The notes beneath the pieces were generated by a model. It searched no databases. It was not told where the DNA came from and worked only from the letters and a program-made list of their open reading frames with translations. Of a stretch of 64,000 bases of DNA, positions 16,957 through 26,158 are shown in pieces. The stretch comes from an uncultured Cetobacterium sp. (GTDB taxonomy: Bacteria > Fusobacteriota > Fusobacteriia > Fusobacteriales > Fusobacteriaceae): NCBI RefSeq assembly GCF_945952365.1, contig NZ_CAMFHX010000010.1, positions 22,810-86,809 of the forward strand. Direction: 5' to 3'. The first letter of the stretch is position 1, and each line of letters starts with the position of its first letter. The translations under genes and the position numbers were made by a program.

Positions 16957-17053
16957 TGTAGGAAAGTTTTCACAAAGGTTGTATAAGCGAGTGGGCATAT
17001 TATTTTATTTCTTATTAAAATGAAAATACAAAGATGGGTAGTAGAATAATATG
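16956..17053 (+). promoter_or_regulatory. Probable promoter and leader inverted repeat of the acid-resistance operon
   Basis: TTGTAG (16956-16961), 17 bp, TTGTAT (16979-16984): a weak sigma-70-like promoter. The leader contains CATATTATT (16996-17004) and its inverse AATAATATG (17045-17053), 40 bp apart, which could be a long-loop hairpin or two protein sites. Activity is inferred. Confidence 0.35.
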
Positions 17054-17090
17054 ACCAAAAATAAATTTCTCTAAAAGGAGGAGAAGAATT

Positions 17091-18551
17091 ATGGCAACAG
17101 AAAAAAAACTAGGCGTTATCACTTTAGCAGGACTTGTTATAAGTGCTATGATTGGTGGTGGTGTATACAATCTACCTCAAAATATGGCTCAATCAGCTTC
17201 TGCTGGAGCTATAATAATAGCTTGGGTTATCACAGGTTTAGGTATGTGGTTTTTAGCAAACACATTCAGTATTCTATCTGATGTAAAACCAGAAGTTACA
17301 TCAGGAATTTATGGGTATGGTGAATCAGGATTTGGAAAACTAATGGGATTCCAAATTGCATGGGGATACTGGATATGCAACATTTTTGCAAATGTTGGAT
17401 ATGCAATCCTTCTAATGGATTCATTCAACTATTTCTTCAATCCATACTTTAAGGGTGGAAACAATCTACTCTCAATTATTTGTGGTTCTTTAGTTATCTG
17501 GATTATGTATTTCGCTGTTTTAGCAGGTGTTAAACAAGCTACCTTTATCAATAATATTGGAGTTGTTGGAAAATTAATACCTCTACTATTATTTGTTTTT
17601 ATTCTAATTTTTAAATTTGATTTTTCAGTTTTTACAACTAATTTTTGGGGAAAAGATGTCATTCCAAGTCTTATGGACAAAGATTTAGGTGGACTTTTCC
17701 CTCAAATAAAAAGTACTATGCTTGTAACACTTTGGGTATTTATTGGAATCGAAGGTGCTGTTGTTATTTCAAGTAGAGCAAATTCACAAAAAGATGTTGG
17801 TAAAGCAACAGTTATTGGATTCTTAGGATGTTTAATTATGTATGCCTTACTTTCTTTACTTCCACTAGGAATTTTATCCCAAGGTAAAATTTCTACTATG
17901 TCTCCTCCTTCAACAGGACCTATTTTGAGCACTGTTATTGGAAATTCTGGAAACTGGATAATGAATTTAGGAGTTATTATTGCTCTTTTAAGTTCTTGGC
18001 TTGTTTGGACAGTCATGCTTGCTTCTTTACCTTTTGAAGCGGCTAAAGATGGAACATTCCCAAAAGTTTTTGCTACTGAAAATAAAAATGAATCACCTTC
18101 ATACTCTTTATTAGTTTCATCTATTCTTATGCAACTATGTATGATTGTAGTTTATTTTTCTAATAACGCTTGGAATTTAATGCTTAGTATAACTGGTGTT
18201 ATGATTCTACCTTGCTATTTCATCTGTACACTGTACCTATGGAAAATGTCAAAAGCAGATGGAGAATTTCCAAACGCTTCTCCTATAAGTAGAGAAAAAG
18301 CTCTTTTAACTGGAGTACTTGGTAGTATCTATGCTGCTTGGTTAATCTATGCTGCTGGTTTAAGCTATTTCTTAGTTGCTGCTATCATTTATGCTTTAGG
18401 AATTCCTGTGTTCAGAAAAGCTAGATTAGAAAGTAATGACGGTAAACCAATTTTCACTCATGGAGAAAAAATATTTGCAGCTTTAATAATCGTGAGTGGA
18501 ATAGTTGGAGTTTTTTATACAATTGCAAATTACAAAGTTTTACTTGGATAA
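17091..18551 (+). CDS. Basic amino acid antiporter, ArcD family (probable arginine:agmatine exchange here)
   Basis: 486-residue APC-superfamily transporter with about 12-13 membrane segments. The opening LAGLVISAMIGGGVYNLPQNMA carries the family's GGGVY substrate motif, and the run through GFGKLMGFQIAWGYWICNIFANVGYAILL matches arginine:ornithine antiporter ArcD. It is followed 15 bp later by an AdiA-type arginine decarboxylase, so import of arginine against export of agmatine is the likely job, closing a proton-consuming acid-resistance cycle. In most bacteria AdiA pairs with AdiC; here the partner is ArcD-like. Lysine or ornithine exchange is the alternative. RBS AAAGGAGGAG. Confidence 0.88.
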   Translation: MATEKKLGVITLAGLVISAMIGGGVYNLPQNMAQSASAGAIIIAWVITGLGMWFLANTFSILSDVKPEVTSGIYGYGESGFGKLMGFQIAWGYWICNIFANVGYAILLMDSFNYFFNPYFKGGNNLLSIICGSLVIWIMYFAVLAGVKQATFINNIGVVGKLIPLLLFVFILIFKFDFSVFTTNFWGKDVIPSLMDKDLGGLFPQIKSTMLVTLWVFIGIEGAVVISSRANSQKDVGKATVIGFLGCLIMYALLSLLPLGILSQGKISTMSPPSTGPILSTVIGNSGNWIMNLGVIIALLSSWLVWTVMLASLPFEAAKDGTFPKVFATENKNESPSYSLLVSSILMQLCMIVVYFSNNAWNLMLSITGVMILPCYFICTLYLWKMSKADGEFPNASPISREKALLTGVLGSIYAAWLIYAAGLSYFLVAAIIYALGIPVFRKARLESNDGKPIFTHGEKIFAALIIVSGIVGVFYTIANYKVLLG

Positions 18552-18566
18552 AAGGAGGTTATTTTT

Positions 18567-20855
18567 ATGAAAAAAATTATAGATGGAAATAAAACTAAAA
18601 TTGTATTTTTCAATGAAGGAATAAAAGATGGAACTGAGATTGCTAATAGAAGCAATCTTCTTTTAGAGGAATTAAGTAAAAGAAATCTTGGAATATATAT
18701 ATCTCAATCTTACGAAGATTTAGAAGATGTTGTCTGTTATGATAAGGGTATTGATTGCCTTCTATTATCTTGGCCTAATAATAAAGAGGAGAAAGAAGCT
18801 TTAAATATTATTAAAAAACTCCACGAATCTCAAGATGGTGTCCCTGTTTTTCTTTTAACTCATAAAGCCGATGCTCTAGAAACATTAAGTCGAGAGATTT
18901 ATGAAAATGTTGAAGAGATTATATGGTTGTTACAAGAAGAAATCACTTTTTTAGGTGAACGAATTCAAAGAGCTATTGAAAGATATAATGATGAACTTTT
19001 ACCACCTTTAACAAAAGCCGTTTTTAGTTACAATAAGGTTGCTGAATACTCATGGGCTGCTCCCGGTCATCAAGGTGGTGTTGGTTTCACTAAAACTGCA
19101 TTAGGACAAAGATTTTTCGATTTTTATGACGAAAATCTATTTAGAACTGACACTGGTATTGAAAGAACTTGTATCGGTTCTTTACTAGACCATACTGGTG
19201 CTTTCTTAGAAGGTGAGAAATTAGCAGCAAAAATATTTGGTTCAGATAGATCATACAATGTTTTAGTAGGTACTTCTGGGTCTAACAGAACAATTATGCA
19301 AGGAACGCTAACTGAAGATGATATTGCTTTACTTGATAGAAATTGTCATAAATCTATTGAGCAGGGATTAATGTTAACTGGAGCAAAACCTGTATATATG
19401 AAACCAACTAGAAATAGATATGGGATAATTGGTCCTATTCTACCAAGTGAAATGTCTGAAAGTGAAGTTTTAAATAAAATAAAAAATAGCTGTTTAATTC
19501 CAGATTCAATGAAAAATCAAAAACCTTTGTATACAGTAGTCACTAACTGTACGTATGATGGGGTTTGCTATAATGCTAAAAAAGTTGAAGATATATTCCA
19601 AACTTATATTCAAAATATCCATTTTGATGAAGCTTGGTATGGATATGCTAAATTTAACGAAATTTATAAAAATCACTACGCTATGAGAGGAGAAGCTAAG
19701 GATTATCACGGGAATGCAACAATCTTTGCAACTCATTCTACCCATAAACTTTTAAATGCCTTATCTCAAGCTTCATATATTCACATGAGAAAAGGAAGTA
19801 ATCCTATAAGTGAGGAGCGTTTCAATCAAGCTTATATGCTACACTCTACAACATCTCCTTTATATGCTATTGCTGTTTCAAATGAAATTGGGGCTGCTAT
19901 GATGGAAGGAAAAACTGGTAAGTATTTAACTGATGAAGTTTTAAAAGAAGCTATTGATTTTAGAAAAATGGTTGCAAAATATTATAAAGAATATAAAGAG
20001 AAAGGTGAATGGTTCTTCAAACCATGGAATGTTGAAATTGTCAGTGATAATTCAACTGGTAAAACTTATAATTTTGAAGATGCACCAACCGAATTTTTAA
20101 TGAAAAATCAAGATTGTTGGAAAATGAAACCAGGAGATGTTTGGCACGGTTTTGATAATCTTCCTGAAGATTGGGCAATGCTAGACCCTATTAAAGTTAG
20201 TATTCTTTCACCAGGAATGTGTGACGATGGAGAACTTGGTAATGTTGGAGTTCCTGCTGAACTTGTAGCATACTATTTCTCTAAATATGGTGTTGTCCCT
20301 ACAAGAACAACTGATTTCCAAGTTATGTTCTTATTCTCAATGGGAATAACTAAAGGAAAATGGGGAACTCTTTTAGATTTATTAATCGCTTTCAAAAAAG
20401 ATTATGATAATAATACCCCTTTAGTTAAAATATTCCCCGAATTAGTTAAAGGACGTGAAGAAAGATATGGTAACCTTGGAATGAAAGATTTAGGAGATGA
20501 AATTTTCCATTATTTAAAAGAACATAATTTAGGAAAATATTTAAATGAAGCGTATTCTACTCTGCCTGAGCAAATGATTACTCCTAGACAAGCTTATAAT
20601 AAAGTTGTAAAAAATGAAGTTGAATTAGTTCCAGCTACACAATTAAAAAATAGAATCGCTGCAAATGCTGTTATTCCATATCCACCTGGAATCCCTATGC
20701 TGATGTCTGGTGAAAACTTTGGAGATTCTAATAGTCCACAAATAACATATTTAAAAGCTCTTTCTACTTGGGATAAACAATTCCCTGGTTTTGAACACGA
20801 AACAGAAGGAACAAGTGTTATTAATGGTGAATACCATGTGTTGTGCATAAAATAA
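18567..20855 (+). CDS. adiA: Arginine decarboxylase, biodegradative AdiA type
   Basis: PLP-dependent decarboxylase converting arginine to agmatine and CO2, consuming a cytoplasmic proton. 762 residues; E. coli AdiA has 756. Domain order is the usual one: response-regulator-like wing (1-130), PLP fold and C-terminal domain. Long stretches agree with AdiA as I remember it, including EYSWAAPGHQGGVGFTKT, SLLDHTGAF, VGTSGSNRTIMQ, NCHKSIEQGLMLTGAKPVYM, VVTNCTYDGVCYNAK, HFDEAWYGYA and FATHSTHKLLNALSQASYIH with the Schiff-base Lys394. These distinguish it from CadA/LdcC and SpeF. RBS AAAGGAGG. Co-transcribed with the antiporter and closed by a terminator. Confidence 0.95.
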   Translation: MKKIIDGNKTKIVFFNEGIKDGTEIANRSNLLLEELSKRNLGIYISQSYEDLEDVVCYDKGIDCLLLSWPNNKEEKEALNIIKKLHESQDGVPVFLLTHKADALETLSREIYENVEEIIWLLQEEITFLGERIQRAIERYNDELLPPLTKAVFSYNKVAEYSWAAPGHQGGVGFTKTALGQRFFDFYDENLFRTDTGIERTCIGSLLDHTGAFLEGEKLAAKIFGSDRSYNVLVGTSGSNRTIMQGTLTEDDIALLDRNCHKSIEQGLMLTGAKPVYMKPTRNRYGIIGPILPSEMSESEVLNKIKNSCLIPDSMKNQKPLYTVVTNCTYDGVCYNAKKVEDIFQTYIQNIHFDEAWYGYAKFNEIYKNHYAMRGEAKDYHGNATIFATHSTHKLLNALSQASYIHMRKGSNPISEERFNQAYMLHSTTSPLYAIAVSNEIGAAMMEGKTGKYLTDEVLKEAIDFRKMVAKYYKEYKEKGEWFFKPWNVEIVSDNSTGKTYNFEDAPTEFLMKNQDCWKMKPGDVWHGFDNLPEDWAMLDPIKVSILSPGMCDDGELGNVGVPAELVAYYFSKYGVVPTRTTDFQVMFLFSMGITKGKWGTLLDLLIAFKKDYDNNTPLVKIFPELVKGREERYGNLGMKDLGDEIFHYLKEHNLGKYLNEAYSTLPEQMITPRQAYNKVVKNEVELVPATQLKNRIAANAVIPYPPGIPMLMSGENFGDSNSPQITYLKALSTWDKQFPGFEHETEGTSVINGEYHVLCIK

Positions 20856-20861
20856 AATTTT

Positions 20862-20896
20862 AAAAGGCGAGAAGTTTCTAACTCTCGCCTTTTTTC
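20862..20896. terminator. Intrinsic terminator (bidirectional)
   Basis: AAAAGGCGAGA (20862-20872) with TCTCGCCTTTT (20883-20893), T-run on the + side. Confidence 0.88.
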
Positions 20897-20905
20897 TATA
20901 AAAAA

Positions 20906-22555
20906 TTAGATTATATCTTTTAAAGCTGCATTTGGTATAAATACATCTTTTCCATTGAAGACAACAATTCCGTTAAATTTAACTTTTTTTCCATCTAATT
21001 CATAGTAGTTTTTATTTTCATGGAACACAAACTTTTTTCCACCCTTAGATAAAGTAAATACTGGTTGGAATTTATTAGCTGTATCTATTTTTACATCTAT
21101 TCCCATCTCTTTTATTCTTTTTCCTGGAACAAATAGCTCGTTTGTTGCTACATCTAAATCTAAGTTCATAGCTTTAGCTATATAAAGTGCTATATCAGAG
21201 TTATTAACTGTTCCTGTCAATTGATTAGCATAATTAGAAGTATATACATAAAGAGGTACATCCTCTCCAGTATGACCATTTGTTGTCCATCCTAAATGAG
21301 CTCTTTCACTCATAGCTTTTCCTAAGATAGTCTCAATTGCTGAAGTTTTTTCAGCTTTATTTATTCCTTCTAACTCTACATCTGTTAAATCTAAACCTAA
21401 CATATCTTTTGCTAAAGATTTTGCTGATGATTTATTAGCTAATATTTTTTCAGCTGTTAATACCTCTGTGAATTTAGCTTTTCTCATATCTTTTGTAAAT
21501 ACATCCATAGGTAGCTCTGGATAGTTAGATGATGTAGCTAAATTTCCGATAGAGATTCCACCTGTTCCGTGATCTGTTACAGCAACCACTAAAGTATCAC
21601 TATTTTTTTTAGCATACTCTAAAGCTACTCCAACTGCTTTATCAAATGCCATAAACTCTGAAGTTATAGCAACTGGATTATTTGCATGTCCTGCCCAGTC
21701 AACTTTTGATCCCTCTACCATTAAGAAGAAGCCATCTTCATCTTTTGAAAGTAACTCAATTGCTTTCTCTGTCATCTCTGCTAAAGATGGAACTGTTTTC
21801 TTGTCACGATCTAAATCGTAAGGGATATCTTTTTCAGCAAATAATCCCCATACAAAATCTTTATTTAAACTTTTCATTTCATCTAAAGTTTGTACTATGT
21901 TATATCCATTAGCTGTTAAGGCTTCTAACATATCCTCTCCATCAGTACGTTTCTTTGAGTTAGCTTCTGTTGCAGTATCTTTTTTTAGATAACTTTTCCC
22001 TCCACCAAAAACTACATTTAAGTTTTGGTGAACTTGCTGCTCTCCGATTACAGAGTAGTTATTTCTGTGAATTGAGTGAGTAGTGAAGTCTGCTGGTGTG
22101 GCATGTAGCACTTCAGAAGTTGCTACAATCCCTACTGCTTTACCATTTAATTTAGCTGCTTCTAAAACTGAGGCTGCTGGTGCTAATTCGTCTCCTGCTT
22201 CTGGGACTCTAGCTCCCTTTAAAGTTGCAGCTTTAGGTTTTACACCTATCAGTTTATCCTGTGTCTTCCATCCTGTTGCAAGTGCTGTTCCTGCTGGAGC
22301 AGAATCAGCTATAAAAGTATCCGAGTTATAAGTTTTTACTAAACCAGATGCTAACTCATCTATGTTTAAACTCTCTCCATCATTATATACTGCTCTTGCT
22401 AGTGTTGAAACTGTTGAGCTCGAACCATCTGGAATAAGAAATATTACATTTTTAGCAAATCCTGGTTTTACATCTTTTAAAGCCACCCCATGTGCTGTCC
22501 CCGCGATTGTTAAAAATGCTGTTAATGCTGCTAATTTAAATTTCATCTTACTCAA
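20906..22555 (-). CDS. Exported alkaline phosphatase (PhoA family) with C-terminal extension
   Basis: Zinc/magnesium phosphomonoesterase. Signal peptide MSKMKFKLAALTAFLTIAGTAHG. The metal-binding opening is FLIPDGSSS, and the nucleophile is in DSAPAGTALATGWKT (PhoA DSAASATA; here Ser-Ala-Pro-Ala). VEGSKVDWAGHANNP and AVTDHGTGG supply further metal ligands, and TNGHTGEDVPLY the last His. 549 residues against 471 in E. coli PhoA. The final 60 or so (FTLSKGGKKFVFHENKNYYELDGKKV, ending VFIPNAALKD) look like a copper-amine-oxidase-N-like small beta domain. The TTG at 22555 is preferred: GGGGG lies 7 bases upstream, against 16 for the ATG at 22546. Monocistronic. Confidence 0.9.
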   Translation of the reverse strand: MSKMKFKLAALTAFLTIAGTAHGVALKDVKPGFAKNVIFLIPDGSSSTVSTLARAVYNDGESLNIDELASGLVKTYNSDTFIADSAPAGTALATGWKTQDKLIGVKPKAATLKGARVPEAGDELAPAASVLEAAKLNGKAVGIVATSEVLHATPADFTTHSIHRNNYSVIGEQQVHQNLNVVFGGGKSYLKKDTATEANSKKRTDGEDMLEALTANGYNIVQTLDEMKSLNKDFVWGLFAEKDIPYDLDRDKKTVPSLAEMTEKAIELLSKDEDGFFLMVEGSKVDWAGHANNPVAITSEFMAFDKAVGVALEYAKKNSDTLVVAVTDHGTGGISIGNLATSSNYPELPMDVFTKDMRKAKFTEVLTAEKILANKSSAKSLAKDMLGLDLTDVELEGINKAEKTSAIETILGKAMSERAHLGWTTNGHTGEDVPLYVYTSNYANQLTGTVNNSDIALYIAKAMNLDLDVATNELFVPGKRIKEMGIDVKIDTANKFQPVFTLSKGGKKFVFHENKNYYELDGKKVKFNGIVVFNGKDVFIPNAALKDII

Positions 22556-22643
22556 TTTTATTCCCCCTCTTTTTTTAATTTAATTCATTCTAACCCATCG
22601 TTGTAAAACCATGATTAAATTTATGTAAAATTAGAGTAAAAAC

Positions 22644-22675
22644 AAAAGTGCTAGAAATATTTCTAGCACTTTTCT
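22644..22675 (-). terminator. Intrinsic terminator after the alcohol dehydrogenase gene
   Basis: 13-bp stem AAAAGTGCTAGAA (22644-22656) with 22661-22673, loop ATAT, symmetrical A/T tails. Confidence 0.85.
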
Positions 22676-22694
22676 AATCTATTTTATTTAATAG

Positions 22695-23843
22695 CTACAT
22701 TGCATTTCTATAAATTTCAATTATTTCATCTAGTGTCGCTTGTTTTGGATTTGTTAATCCACACGCATCTTTCAATGCATTTGTTGCTAAAGTTACAAAG
22801 TCGTCCTCTTTAGCTCCAAGCTCTTTTATTCCTGCTGGAATTCCAACATCTTTTGAAAGTTTTTTTATTGCTTCAATTGCTAGATCAGCTGGATTCTTAT
22901 CTTTTATTTCATGAGGATTTACTCCCATAAGAGTTGCAACTTTTCTCAATCTATCTTCTGACACTGAAGCGTTATATCTAACAACATGTGGTAATAATAT
23001 TGCATTACAAACTCCATGTGGTAAATCATAGAATCCACCAAGTTGATGAGCCATCGCATGAACATATCCTAAAGAAGCACTATTGAATGCCATTCCTGCT
23101 AAATATTCTGCATAAGCCATGTTGTCTCTAGCTTTTATATCTTTTCCATTTTCAACTGCTAATCTTAAATTTTTTGAGATTAATTCAATAGCCTTTTCTG
23201 CACAAGCATCTGTAACTGGAGTTGCTATTGTAGAAACATAAGCTTCTATAGCATGAGTTAAAGCATCCATCCCTGTTGCTGCTGTTAAACTCTTTGGCAT
23301 ATCTAACATTAATTCTGGATCATTAACTGCAATAAGTGGCGTTACATGCTTATCCACTATTGCCATTTTTACATGTCTATCCTCATCTGTTATTATACAG
23401 AATCTTGTCATCTCTGATGCTGTTCCTGCTGTTGTATTTATAGCTATTAATGGTAGTTGTGGATATTTTGACTTGTCCACTCCTTCATAATCTTTAATAT
23501 CTCCACCATTTGAAGCTACTAAAGCTATTCCTTTAGCTGCATCATGAGGTGAACCTCCACCAAATGATATTACAAAGTCACAATGATTATCTTTTAAAAC
23601 CTTTAATCCATGATTTACATTTGTTACAGTAGGATTTGGTTTTGTTTCGTCATAAATAACATAACCTATTCCATTTTCATCTAATAAATTTGTTAAACTT
23701 TTAACTAACCCAATTTGAACTAGAACATGATCTGTTACGATTAAAGCTTTTTTTAGTCCTCTAGAATGAATTTCGTTTCCTAAACCTTTTACTGATCCTT
23801 CTCCCATATATGAGATTGTTGGCATAAAAAATACATATGACAT
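22695..23843 (-). CDS. Iron-containing alcohol dehydrogenase (1,3-propanediol/butanol dehydrogenase type)
   Basis: Group III NAD(P)-dependent, Fe2+-activated dehydrogenase of aldehyde/alcohol interconversion. 382 residues from ATG 23843, which has AAGGAGG eight bases upstream; a longer frame beginning at 23972 lacks a good RBS and would overlap the neighbour. NAD site [16 protein letters not shown]; metal ligands in [42 protein letters not shown]. Sequence is close to DhaT/FucO/YiaY-like enzymes, but the physiological alcohol is not deducible. The PHP hydrolase gene lies 116 bp upstream on the same strand. Confidence 0.93.
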   Translation of the reverse strand: MSYVFFMPTISYMGEGSVKGLGNEIHSRGLKKALIVTDHVLVQIGLVKSLTNLLDENGIGYVIYDETKPNPTVTNVNHGLKVLKDNHCDFVISFGGGSPHDAAKGIALVASNGGDIKDYEGVDKSKYPQLPLIAINTTAGTASEMTRFCIITDEDRHVKMAIVDKHVTPLIAVNDPELMLDMPKSLTAATGMDALTHAIEAYVSTIATPVTDACAEKAIELISKNLRLAVENGKDIKARDNMAYAEYLAGMAFNSASLGYVHAMAHQLGGFYDLPHGVCNAILLPHVVRYNASVSEDRLRKVATLMGVNPHEIKDKNPADLAIEAIKKLSKDVGIPAGIKELGAKEDDFVTLATNALKDACGLTNPKQATLDEIIEIYRNAM

Positions 23844-23959
23844 CTTTGATTCCTCCTTATATTGTAGACCTCTTGTAAGCAGATAATACTCCATTTTATT
23901 TAGGAAATCAATCTTTTTTTGAACAAAATATTTCGAATTTATATTCAATTTAGAATTAT

Positions 23960-25309
23960 CTAATCTCTCCAAACAACATCTTTCACATCAAACCATTTCT
24001 CTATTGATGGTTCTTTTAAAGAGTTATATATTGGATTAATAACTACCATTGGTTCATGATCTTCTGAAACACCTTCAACTCTCAAGTATTCTCCAGTGAA
24101 TACACTCTGATTTACAATCAGTTCTTTTCCTTTTTGAGTAAATACTACTTTACCATTTTTTATAATTTTCCATACTAAATTTTGTGAAGAAAATACTTTA
24201 ATTGAAACCTCTCCATTCACTTTATCTCCAGGGTAAATAACACTTCCATTATTTTCCATTCTTAATTTTATCTCTCCAACTCTAGATATATACGTTCTTC
24301 CTTTTTTCAAATTTTCTAAAATATTTTCAGTAGAATATTTATCCAATCTTATATAGTTTAATGGATCACCTAAAGTTAATCCATGATTATCACTTCCAGC
24401 AACAGCAAATATTTTATGTCCATCACACCACAACATATCTAAAGCTTCTAAAGCTTTTTTATCATAATATGCATTTCTATCTTCTGATGTAGGAGAATTT
24501 ATAACTTCTATAAAATCTAAATCTTTTAAATCTATATTGTAAAATAATCCTAAACACATCTTTGAACTATTATGAAAAGGATGGTTTAATGAAACAAATC
24601 CCCCTTGCCTTTTAACCTCGCAGAATATCTTTTTCAATGACTCTTCTCTAGTTTCATTTTCTTCTACAAAATTATAGTAATCAATAAGTTGTCTAAGTCC
24701 AAATAGATTAAAGTGTCCTAAATCATCTAATGTCAGTTCTGTTGATGGAATCACAGGTTTATCTAAATCCGGATATTTTGTTAATACACTATTATGCTCT
24801 GTTGGAAATATAAAATCTATATCCTTATCTAGAATCTCTTTTTTTAACTCTTTTAGTGCCATTCTTCCATCGGATACATTTGTGTGATTATGTAACTCTC
24901 CTGCATACCACTCTTTTGTATCTGGATAATGCTCTTTTAAACTAATCTTTTTCATATTTTCTTTTTTTATTAAATTTCCATTTTCAACTATAACTTCTAA
25001 TTCAAACTCACTATCAACTAAATATGGCTTTAATAACTTTATCTTCCACTCTCCCGCTGGAATATCGCCTGGAATACAGCAGTTTGAAGTACTCTCCCAG
25101 TGAGTTGTTAAATAGTATTTCTTTTTAAAAGTTTTAAATGATGTCAAAACTCTTGTTCTTCCCTCACTATCCTCTAAAGATATAATTACATCTTTAAATG
25201 CTCCTTTAGTCAAATTTAATGATATTCTATTTGTTCCTTCTGGAATTTCAAATCTATATTCTAATTTTTCAACCTTTTTATTATTATCAAACATCCCCTT
25301 AAATATCAT
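23960..25309 (-). CDS. CehA/McbA-family metallohydrolase (PHP domain)
   Basis: 449 residues. N-terminal 130 residues are beta-rich ([22 protein letters not shown] and [12 protein letters not shown]), probably a lectin-like or jelly-roll module. Then comes a PHP phosphoesterase domain with [13 protein letters not shown] (metal His pair), [20 protein letters not shown] and VAGSDNHG. The C-terminal part ([27 protein letters not shown]) is another beta segment. Members of the family cleave esters or phosphodiesters; the substrate is unknown. No signal peptide, so cytoplasmic. RBS AGGAGG just before the ATG. Confidence 0.85.
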   Translation of the reverse strand: MIFKGMFDNNKKVEKLEYRFEIPEGTNRISLNLTKGAFKDVIISLEDSEGRTRVLTSFKTFKKKYYLTTHWESTSNCCIPGDIPAGEWKIKLLKPYLVDSEFELEVIVENGNLIKKENMKKISLKEHYPDTKEWYAGELHNHTNVSDGRMALKELKKEILDKDIDFIFPTEHNSVLTKYPDLDKPVIPSTELTLDDLGHFNLFGLRQLIDYYNFVEENETREESLKKIFCEVKRQGGFVSLNHPFHNSSKMCLGLFYNIDLKDLDFIEVINSPTSEDRNAYYDKKALEALDMLWCDGHKIFAVAGSDNHGLTLGDPLNYIRLDKYSTENILENLKKGRTYISRVGEIKLRMENNGSVIYPGDKVNGEVSIKVFSSQNLVWKIIKNGKVVFTQKGKELIVNQSVFTGEYLRVEGVSEDHEPMVVINPIYNSLKEPSIEKWFDVKDVVWRD

Positions 25310-25562
25310 CTTTTTTCCTCCTAGTGTTATCTTGAATATATTTTAACAAGTTGATGTTAAAACAAAATTAATATTTCGTAAATTTATAGTTAATTTCATA
25401 TATCTTTATTCTCTTTGTTATTAAAAAAATTAATATTGAAACCACTCAAGCCTTGAGTCTTTTAAGCTCATAGTATCTTTTAAACAGAACAAAAATTTCA
25501 TTTTTTGTGATTTTTATGTTATACTACTAGTAGATGATTTTTTTTACGAGAGGTGATTTTTA
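25310..25562. other. Divergent promoter spacer with short inverted repeat
   Basis: 253 bp of AT-rich DNA between the divergent PHP hydrolase and transglycosylase genes. ACTCAAG-C-CTTGAGT (25444-25458) is a perfect 7-bp inverted repeat and a possible protein site. A TATACT -10 box lies near 25521 on the + strand. No small gene seen. Confidence 0.5.
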
Positions 25563-26066
25563 TTGAAGTTTAGATTTATCGCATTATTTTTTCTTTTAAC
25601 AATTTGTGTTTTCTCAAAAGAAGACAACTCTTCAAGCAAAATAAAAACTTACATAGAAAAACATACTAAAACTGAAACTGCAGCTACTAATATATATAAT
25701 AGTATAATTGAACATTCTAATAAGCACGATGTAGAACCCGAACTAATTGCGGCTATCATCAAGGTTGAAAGTGATTTTAAACAAAGTACAGTATCTCGTG
25801 TCGGAGCTACAGGGCTTATGCAACTGATGCCTAAAACAGCTAAGCTTATGAATGTTAACCCAAACAATATCAATTCAAATATCAAGGGAGGAACGAAGTA
25901 TATCGCTTGGTGTTTAGAGCAAAATAAAAATAATCTTACTTTAGCTTTAGCATCTTATAATGCTGGTATTGGAAACGTTAAGAAATACAACGGTATTCCC
26001 CCATTCAAAGAAACGCAAAATTATGTAAAGAAAGTTATGAAAGAGTATAACTATTTAAAGGCATAA
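25563..26066 (+). CDS. Small exported lytic transglycosylase (SLT domain)
   Basis: 167 residues: signal peptide MKFRFIALFFLLTICVFS, short linker, then an SLT/goose-lysozyme-like domain. Catalytic Glu in AAIIKVESDFKQ (about residue 68), GATGLMQLMPKTA, and ASYNAGIGNVKKYNGIPPFKETQNYVKKV are classic family I motifs. Cleaves peptidoglycan strands with 1,6-anhydro ring formation, acting in the periplasm. The start is a TTG at 25563 with AGAGGTGA 7-8 bases upstream; no in-frame ATG would keep the signal peptide. Monocistronic, terminator follows. Confidence 0.92.
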   Translation: MKFRFIALFFLLTICVFSKEDNSSSKIKTYIEKHTKTETAATNIYNSIIEHSNKHDVEPELIAAIIKVESDFKQSTVSRVGATGLMQLMPKTAKLMNVNPNNINSNIKGGTKYIAWCLEQNKNNLTLALASYNAGIGNVKKYNGIPPFKETQNYVKKVMKEYNYLKA

Positions 26067-26103
26067 AAACTAAAAATATTAAAAGAAAAAATATAAACGA
26101 AAT

Positions 26104-26142
26104 AAAAAACTGGCCAGAAACTATATCTGACCAGTTTTTTTA
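26104..26142. terminator. Bidirectional intrinsic terminator
   Basis: AAAAAACTGG (26104-26113) with CCAGTTTTTT (26131-26140), extended inward by CAGA/TCTG; convergent genes on both sides. Confidence 0.85.
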
Positions 26143-26158
26143 TTTCTATATCTGTTTT

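Noticed and set aside
16996..17053. Riboswitch in the adi operon leader
   Set aside because: Only one 9-bp long-loop inverted repeat is present; no conserved aptamer core and no terminator before the start codon.
22695..23972. Longer, 425-residue version of the alcohol dehydrogenase
   Set aside because: The extra N-terminus has no family similarity, lacks an RBS and overlaps the upstream gene; AAGGAGG precedes ATG 23843.
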